From Methanobrevibacter arboriphilus JCM 13429 = DSM 1125 (GTDB taxonomy: Archaea > Methanobacteriota > Methanobacteria > Methanobacteriales > Methanobacteriaceae), in the NCBI RefSeq assembly GCF_002072215.1, contig NZ_JXMW01000003.1:186001-250000 (forward strand): a stretch of DNA of 64,000 bases. Direction: 5' to 3'. The position numbers and the translations under genes were made by a program. Below, piece by piece: positions 58,669 to 64,000 of this stretch. Each line of letters begins with the position of its first letter. Within the stretch, counting starts at the first letter, position 1. The notes under the pieces were generated by a model. It had not been told where the DNA came from, did no database searches, and worked only from the letters and a program-made list of their open reading frames with translations.

Positions 58669-59034
58669 ATTTTCACCCCCTGCTTTTATTTTTATGAATG
58701 GTTATAAGTTTTGATAAAAGTAATATATAATAATTGTTGATTTGTATTGTTAAAAAATTAATATAAACATTATCAATAATTTATAAAAATTAGCATGAAA
58801 TGGAAGAAAAGTTATAATAATATATAAAATACGGTTAAAGTGTTATATTCTAATAATCAACCTTTTTCTTATAAAATTTTCTAAATAAATTTGAAAAAAC
58901 TCTAAAAAAGCACTAGAATATATTTTAAACACTTCAACACAAGAATTAATATCCCATCCATAACTAAAAGAATTGTCCCTTGTGATTTTTAGGGATATGA
59001 TTAGAATATTGTAAATAATAATAAAAAATGATTC
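58669..59034. other. Intergenic AT-rich region
   Basis: No gene was recognised. The Orc1-like gene nearby made me look for origin-like repeats (ORB/mini-ORB, G-rich T-flanked inverted elements); I found none here. Confidence 0.45.
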
Positions 59035-59349
59035 TTAATTTGTTAGTCTCCAAGATTTTAATTTTAAGATATAATGTTTTCTTTCATTAATTGGGATATT
59101 AGATTGTTTTTCATATTCTTCTTCAGAACTGTATGTAATGAGAATTACATCTTTATTTAAATTTTCTTTAATTAAATCAGTATCTTTTTCTGTTAAATTT
59201 TTAAAATATATTTTTTCATAATTCTTATTATCATTTGCTGATTTGTAATTGATTCTGACTATTCCTTCTTCTAAGATGTGTATTTCAATTTCAAAATTAT
59301 GTTTGGAAGGGTTTTTTACTTTTTTAATATTCAATATTTTTTTTGTCAT
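59035..59349 (-). CDS. Small hypothetical protein
   Basis: A 104-residue protein beginning MTKKILNIKKVKNPSKHNFE and ending LKSWRLTN. Alternating hydrophobic residues (FEIEIHILEEGIVRINYKS) suggest beta strands, and a Lys/Glu-rich middle (EEYEKQSNIPINERK) helices. There is no signal peptide or membrane segment. TTG 59358 is another start; neither has a clear ribosome-binding site. It has base composition like its surroundings and no recognised relatives. Confidence 0.5.
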   Translation of the reverse strand: MTKKILNIKKVKNPSKHNFEIEIHILEEGIVRINYKSANDNKNYEKIYFKNLTEKDTDLIKENLNKDVILITYSSEEEYEKQSNIPINERKHYILKLKSWRLTN

Positions 59350-59358
59350 TTTAATCAA

Positions 59359-59694
59359 AACTTATGGATTTTTTTTATTCTCATGTTTTTTATAATTTTT
59401 ATAAATTATTTAAATATTGGGTTTTTGTTTAAAACGATAATGACTATATTCGGCATTATAATAATTATTTTATAATTTCTTGAAGATTTTAATAAAAATA
59501 AAAGTATTATAACTTATGATAGAATTAAAAATTTTAAAAATAAAACAATAATAGGATGTTTTTTTTCAAACATTTTATTTTTATATTAAAATATAATTTA
59601 ATTACTTATAATATAAAAAATTATTTAATTATTTATAATATAAAAATATTTAAAAATGCTTTAAATGGATTTCTATAAAAATTTTGTTTATTTG
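59359..59694. other. Intergenic AT-rich region
   Basis: Two near-copies of ATTATTTAATTATTTATAATA, around 59590-59640, are the only notable feature. No gene. Confidence 0.45.
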
Positions 59695-59799
59695 CTAATA
59701 ACTAACTCTTTGATTAAAGCTATGCTTTAAGAAAATCCATCCAACTAAAAATATCGCATATATTATTGTTGTGGCGAATATTAAATTAAAATTCATCAT
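59695..59799 (-). CDS. 34-residue single-span membrane peptide
   Basis: The peptide MMNFNLIFATTIIYAIFLVG, then WIFLKHSFNQRVSY, has a 20-residue hydrophobic stretch and a basic end. The GGTGGTGATTATAAA ribosome-binding site before ATG 59799 is excellent, while a longer frame to 59922 has none. A second ATG lies at 59796. Its role is unknown; it may be another small toxin-like or regulatory membrane peptide. The unusual repeats at 59880-59960 are just upstream. Confidence 0.55.
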   Translation of the reverse strand: MMNFNLIFATTIIYAIFLVGWIFLKHSFNQRVSY

Positions 59800-59879
59800 T
59801 TTATAATCACCACCTGTATTATATATATGTTTTTGATATGTTATAAAATGATGTATAAAAGAAAAACATTTTTGCAGAT

Positions 59880-59960
59880 GTTTACAATTAATGTAAACCT
59901 TTACAGTAACCTTTACACTCATACCCCTTAAGATTGTAAATTAACCTTTACAAACCTTTA
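59880..59960. repeat. AACCTTTACA repeats with adjoining palindrome
   Basis: AACCTTTACA occurs at 59896, 59908 and 59943, and a variant AACCTTTA at 59953. The spacings of 12 and 10 bases place the pairs about one helical turn apart. A perfect palindrome GTTTACA-ATTAA-TGTAAAC (59880-59898) overlaps the first. The array lies about 80 bases upstream of the small membrane peptide gene on its strand. A cooperative DNA-binding protein could use these sites. Confidence 0.55.
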
Positions 59961-60439
59961 AAAAATTCAGTTTTCCTTCACAAAATATGATGATGTGAAT
60001 GTGTGTGGGTGTATATCAAGATTTATTAGAAGGTAAAAAAATTCAAAGATGAATGGATTATATAATGTTTAGTTTTGCAGCTGTAAAAGTAAACATTTCA
60101 AGTGTAAATCTTTTTAATATTTTTGAGTTTGTCTATTTTTGAGTTGATATTTTTTATTTTTTTCCCATTTTCCTTTTTGTATTGTTATTTGGTTTTTTAA
60201 TCCATTTTTAGTCTTAAATATTCTTTTTATTGATTTAGGAAGAGTGTTTCTGAAGTAATTTTCAATTTTATTATTTTGTTTTTATTAATATTTATTGTTT
60301 TTATAACAACTAACTATTTATAGTATTAATTATATAATATAATTTATACATTAACATTTTTATAATATTAATATTCTTTTTTTAATAATTTTATAAATTT
60401 TTGTATAAATTAATATATCTAAAATTGGGGGTATTTTTT
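59961..60439. other. Intergenic region before the adhesin-like gene
   Basis: It contains GTAAA-rich scattered half-sites (GCTGTAAAAGTAAACATTTC near 60080, then GTGTAAATC) related to the array above and T-rich sequence. No gene was accepted. Confidence 0.45.
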
Positions 60440-61300
60440 ATGAAAAAGTATTTATTTCTATTAATAGCTGTTTTTTTAATAGGAACCATTTCTGCTGCTG
60501 TTGCTGATAATGGTACACTAGTTAATGAAACTACTGTAAAAGTAAATGAAAGTGGGGAACTTAAAGATTATAATTTTTTATGTGTTGATGAAGAAAGAAT
60601 TATATATTATGGAGATTCTCTTCCTATTAGTTCAAAAATAACTACAAGAGAAGGTGTTGTTGAATACATTGTAGATAATTATCATAATAATAGCTATGAT
60701 GATTTGCAGGAGGGTACTTGGAATATCACTCAAAAAACCAGTTTACCGTGGGTAGAATATCCAGATTTTTACACAGCACAAAAAGTAGTAAGCACTGATA
60801 AAATAGTTACTATTGAAGAGATTAATAGTTCTAATTATACAGTTACAAGATGGACTGATGAGACATATAACTTTATATTTAGAATGATGGGTGATGGTTG
60901 GAATGAAGGAAAACAAGATTTATTATTGTTTCAAGTAGATTCTTTCATAAAAGATATAATTGAATATGTAAAGATTCCTGTTGATCCTAACAATGAAACT
61001 AACACAACTAATAATACTAATACAACAAATACTAGCATAACTAATAATACCAATACAACTAATGATACTAACATAACTAATACTAATACTTCAAACAATA
61101 CTAATATTAATAATAACACAGAAGCATTTAAAACTAAAAATTCAACTCTTAATAATGATACTATTTTGTCATATAATAAAGAAGATAACGTTATCAACAA
61201 TACTCATGCTAGTATGAAAGAAACTGGTTTACCAATTTTATTTTTAATATTAGTATCAATCATTTCTGCAGCAATCTATAATGCTAAAAGAAAAAAATAA
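60440..61300 (+). CDS. Adhesin-like cell-surface protein
   Basis: A 286-residue protein with a signal peptide (KKYLFLLIAVFLIGTISAAVA, split about residue 23), a 160-residue extracellular domain and an Asn/Thr-rich stalk (about 188-235: NETNTTNNTNTTNTS and similar) with dozens of N-x-T/S sites. It ends with a Gly-Leu-Pro hydrophobic anchor and KRKK tail (KETGLPILFLILVSIISAA). This end is common in Methanobrevibacter surface proteins. The extracellular domain (with TREGVVEYIVDNYHNNSY) is not recognised. ATG 60440 follows TGGGGGTATTTTTT. Confidence 0.8.
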   Translation: MKKYLFLLIAVFLIGTISAAVADNGTLVNETTVKVNESGELKDYNFLCVDEERIIYYGDSLPISSKITTREGVVEYIVDNYHNNSYDDLQEGTWNITQKTSLPWVEYPDFYTAQKVVSTDKIVTIEEINSSNYTVTRWTDETYNFIFRMMGDGWNEGKQDLLLFQVDSFIKDIIEYVKIPVDPNNETNTTNNTNTTNTSITNNTNTTNDTNITNTNTSNNTNINNNTEAFKTKNSTLNNDTILSYNKEDNVINNTHASMKETGLPILFLILVSIISAAIYNAKRKK

Positions 61301-61334
61301 TAAATTTTAAATTATATTAAATAATATTTTGAGG

Positions 61335-61367
61335 TAGGTCTTCTATTGATCCACCCTACTTTTTTTA
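61335..61367 (+). terminator. Hairpin and T-run after the adhesin gene
   Basis: GTAGG (61335-61339) and CCTAC (61356-61360) make a 5-bp stem, immediately followed by seven T. It lies 35 bases after the stop and has classical terminator form. Confidence 0.6.
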
Positions 61368-61385
61368 TATAATTTTGTGCTACTT

Positions 61386-61423
61386 TTTCAAAGTGAAAAT
61401 CCGAAGGATTTATTGCTTTGAAA
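61386..61423. other. Double-stem hairpin
   Basis: The outer stem TTTCAAAG/CTTTGAAA (8 bp) encloses AAATCC-GAA-GGATTT (6 bp), separated by small internal loops. It follows the terminator by 19 bases and lies between the adhesin and NrpR genes, which converge. It may stabilise the NrpR mRNA end or be a small repeat element. Confidence 0.45.
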
Positions 61424-61677
61424 TCAAATCATTAAATAGAGAATATGTATTTTTACGCTTTATATTAATATATGTTCTTCATTTTAATATTTATATCTTT
61501 TTAATCATTAATATCCAAATTATTAAATGAATAATCCAATAAAAAAATTTAAAAAACAAAAAAATATCTTATTTTAAAATTAAAGAAAAATATTCAAAAA
61601 AAAAGAAATTTTAAATTTTAAGAAAAATAAGGATTTCTACAAAGCTATAATTATAATAAATATAATAGCTATACTAA

Positions 61678-63513
61678 TTATAATAATTCCATTTCATCAA
61701 TCTCTATTGTTCCTTGAACAGCTTTAATATTAACATCAATTCCACTTTCTTTAATAGCTGCTATCTGGTTTAAACCACTTCCTGTGACAAAACCAAAGTT
61801 GTATCTATCTACTTTTGCATTGTAAACAAGTTCTCTAGGTTTTCCTATTTTAAAAATAGGTAACTTTATTTTTTCCATTCTATCTAATATTTCTTTAGTT
61901 TTATCTCTTGCAATAAATGGAACTTCTTTTATTGATGCAAGTATTTTTTTTGAACCATTAATATCAAAATTATAATCTGGATTATTCAAATAATTTTCAT
62001 CATGATTAGACTTGTTAAGAACATAAGTCATATTTTTAAAAATAAATATCTCGTGTGGATCTATTGAAGAACCATCATATGAAATTAGTTCTGTAAAAAA
62101 TGGATTTTTTCCTATTTCTAAAAGCCCTCCATATTTTGGGGTTGACATAATTCCTTTATTGATAAGTACTCCATCACTTGATAAGCTACAAATTGTAGCT
62201 ATACCTACTTTATTATTTTCATAATATTCTGTTCCTTTTTCAGGTTCAACTATTTTATAATATGGACTTAAATATCTCTTAGATAGCTTATAACTTTTTT
62301 TCATGATTTCTATAGATTCTTCTAAATCTGACCTATCTACATATGATAAATTAGTTATTAGCTTTCCTTCACAAGTTTCAACATCGAAATCAACATTTTG
62401 AATAAGATTCCATGCTTTTGAAAGTAAAAATGAAACTTTCAATTCTTTTTCTTTAGCTGAAGGTTTTAGAATACTATTTTTTTGGAGTTTTTTACTATTA
62501 TTATTGGTAGAATTTTTTCTTTTTCTAAGGACATTATGTGCAGGTTTTAAATTTTCAAAACTAGCCATTTCATCACTTATTTTCATTTCAATAGGATAAT
62601 CTAGCTCTTTAAGTGTACAAAGTGGTGTTATGCCTGCAATAATTGCTATACCTGCCATACTCTCATTTACATTAATTCCTAATACTTTTTCTCCACCTTC
62701 TCCTATTGATATAACTCCATCAATTCCAATTTTGTTTAAGTCACCTAAAATAGCTTTAGTTTTTTCAAGAGAGTCTTTTGGTATTACCCTAAAATTAGCA
62801 GGAATAACTCCATTTCCAGTTTCTATAACATCCAAAACTGAAGTCATACCATCAGCTATGAATGCATTTATAGGGGTGATTGAAGTCTTTTTATATGATA
62901 TTAATTCAGTAAATCTTTGAGGAACATAGTTTTTGACTTTTATGAGTCCTCCATAAATAGGTAAACTAGGAATGCCTTTTTTTAAAAATATTCCATCTAT
63001 AGTAGTTCCACATATAGTTCTTATTAAGTATTCTTTACTATCAGAATTCTCAATATTCCTTGTTTTTAATCCTATGTATGGGCTTATATGTAATCCTGAT
63101 GAAAAGACACTTCTCATTGTTTCTATAGGATTTTTTTCTTTTTTATTTAATTCTGAATCTTTTAAAGTGACACTTGAAACATTTACAACCAAATTCCCTT
63201 TTTTTGTTTCATAATCAAAATCAGTTTGATATATCATTTCTTCGAATTTTGAGAATACAAAATCAACATGGTCATATATAAGACCATTTTTTAGCTGCAA
63301 TTTACCATAATTAGTTAATTTTCTTCCAGAATATCCAACTTTTTTAGTAAACCCCTTTTCATCAAGAATTTGCATATGATATCGGATAGTTCTCTCTCCT
63401 AGATCATATCCACGGCTTATTAATTCCTTGGAAACAACCCTTGCACCGACTGGTTTATCATATTCATTTATAATTCTTAATATTTCAATTATTTTTTCTT
63501 GTGATTCTGACAT
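61678..63513 (-). CDS. nrpR: Global nitrogen regulator NrpR
   Basis: A 611-residue repressor of nitrogen fixation and assimilation genes in methanogens, released from DNA by 2-oxoglutarate. A winged helix (about 1-75, KIIEILRIINEYDKPVGARV, then RTIRYHMQILDEKGF) is followed by two NrpR domains (about 80-320 and 360-605). Both contain the repeated FxxP-YxGL-type blocks (LPIYGGLIKVKNYVPQRFTEL; TPKYGGLLEIGK). A basic linker (near residue 335, RKRKNSTNNNSKK) lies between. The complete two-domain form suggests a stand-alone regulator. No target site was identified here. Confidence 0.94.
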   Translation of the reverse strand: MSESQEKIIEILRIINEYDKPVGARVVSKELISRGYDLGERTIRYHMQILDEKGFTKKVGYSGRKLTNYGKLQLKNGLIYDHVDFVFSKFEEMIYQTDFDYETKKGNLVVNVSSVTLKDSELNKKEKNPIETMRSVFSSGLHISPYIGLKTRNIENSDSKEYLIRTICGTTIDGIFLKKGIPSLPIYGGLIKVKNYVPQRFTELISYKKTSITPINAFIADGMTSVLDVIETGNGVIPANFRVIPKDSLEKTKAILGDLNKIGIDGVISIGEGGEKVLGINVNESMAGIAIIAGITPLCTLKELDYPIEMKISDEMASFENLKPAHNVLRKRKNSTNNNSKKLQKNSILKPSAKEKELKVSFLLSKAWNLIQNVDFDVETCEGKLITNLSYVDRSDLEESIEIMKKSYKLSKRYLSPYYKIVEPEKGTEYYENNKVGIATICSLSSDGVLINKGIMSTPKYGGLLEIGKNPFFTELISYDGSSIDPHEIFIFKNMTYVLNKSNHDENYLNNPDYNFDINGSKKILASIKEVPFIARDKTKEILDRMEKIKLPIFKIGKPRELVYNAKVDRYNFGFVTGSGLNQIAAIKESGIDVNIKAVQGTIEIDEMELL

Positions 63514-64000
63514 AAAAAACTCCTAAGAATCAGTATTTTTAATAATAATTATATTTTAACAATAGTTAATTAATAACCTTGTTAAATCATAGTCCTATTA
63601 TTATTAAATTATTATTTATATTTATCTATATTAAAATATTTATAGAAAATGTTCATTATGATTGAAATATTATTCATTATAATTAAATATTTATAGAAAA
63701 AATTTATAATTTGGAGTATTATTAATTTAAATATTATTAATATTGATGATATTATTGATATTATAAATATTTTTAAAATAAGCAGTTTATTTGTAAATTT
63801 AAAATTAGCTATAAGATTAAAAATAATAAAAATTTAATAGTAGTATTTAAAGAATAATCTCTAAATTTTCTACTATTTTATAATATATTTTGTATATTCC
63901 TTAATATTTTTCATTATTATTTATAGATTAAAGAATTAATAAATTAAAGAATTAAAGACTCATATATTTTTTCTGTTCATATCCGAACACTTGTATTCTG
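63514..64000. other. Upstream region of nrpR, window end
   Basis: AT-rich with no gene. A 5-bp inverted repeat TGTTC-ATATCC-GAACA lies at 63974-63989 close to the window end. Its role is unknown. Confidence 0.45.

Noticed and set aside
58381-60439. Replication origin next to the Orc1-like gene
   Set aside because: No ORB-type elements were recognised; the AACCTTTACA array lacks the G-rich tract and inverted arrangement typical of archaeal origins.

Overview
The window is very AT-rich archaeal DNA with long, simple-repeat intergenic spacers. It carries formylmethanofuran dehydrogenase, FdhABC, L44e/S27e, Pus10, class I lysyl-tRNA synthetase, NrpR, and adhesin-like surface proteins. Together these point to a hydrogenotrophic, formate-using methanogen of the Methanobacteriales, most like Methanobrevibacter. 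Starts are often preceded by GGTGAT- or GGAGG-type Shine-Dalgarno sites, which I used to choose starts. I saw no tRNA, rRNA, CRISPR array or insertion sequence.

Layout: 1-10.8 kb is housekeeping (KsgA, HemK-type methylase, cyclophilin, ArgD, Pus10, purine phosphoribosyltransferase, SRP54, Dph2, exosome Csl4, RNA polymerase L). 11-19.4 kb is a replication/transcription/translation neighbourhood (Nudix, TFS, an acidic membrane protein, PCNA, Gins51, L44e, S27e, aIF2alpha, Nop10, PAC2-type protein). S27e and Nop10 are short genes found by direct reading. A fluoride riboswitch at 19.76 kb precedes a CPA2-type antiporter. After lysS there is an accessory stretch (23.6-25.2 kb) with a compact candidate type I toxin-antitoxin locus and an HNH-domain protein. 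25.6-31.6 kb holds ThiC, a PfkB kinase, a ModE/LysR-like regulator, hexulose-phosphate isomerase and a carboxymuconolactone-decarboxylase-like protein.

31.9-56.6 kb is a molybdenum/tungsten and C1 block: fdhD, a FecCD-type permease and ATPase, an FmdE-like protein, fdhC, fdhAB, mobB-moaA, the fwd operon (HTH-ferredoxin, fwdF, G, D, B, A, C), two paralogous small proteins, and modABC. Formate is imported by FdhC and oxidised by FdhAB. FwdABCDFG fixes CO2 as formylmethanofuran. ModABC imports the metal oxyanion, and MoaA, MobB and FdhD help build or insert the pterin cofactor. 56.7-61.3 kb is an eroding accessory zone (two pseudogenes, a short Orc1/Cdc6-like ATPase, a KTSC-like protein, small proteins, an adhesin-like protein). 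NrpR ends the window.

The most novel candidate is the locus at 23,615-24,020. It has a 29-residue hydrophobic peptide with a strong ribosome-binding site, a leader whose two ends can pair, a perfect upstream copy of the Shine-Dalgarno region, and a divergent small RNA predicted from a palindromic TATA element that is complementary to the leader. Other leads are paired 17-bp operators around the fwd promoter, a motif shared by the fdhD and modA upstream regions, a protein built of 19 four-residue repeats, a cysteine-free FdhD, and three genes that seem to start at AUU. All assignments rest on reading the sequence; no searches were run.
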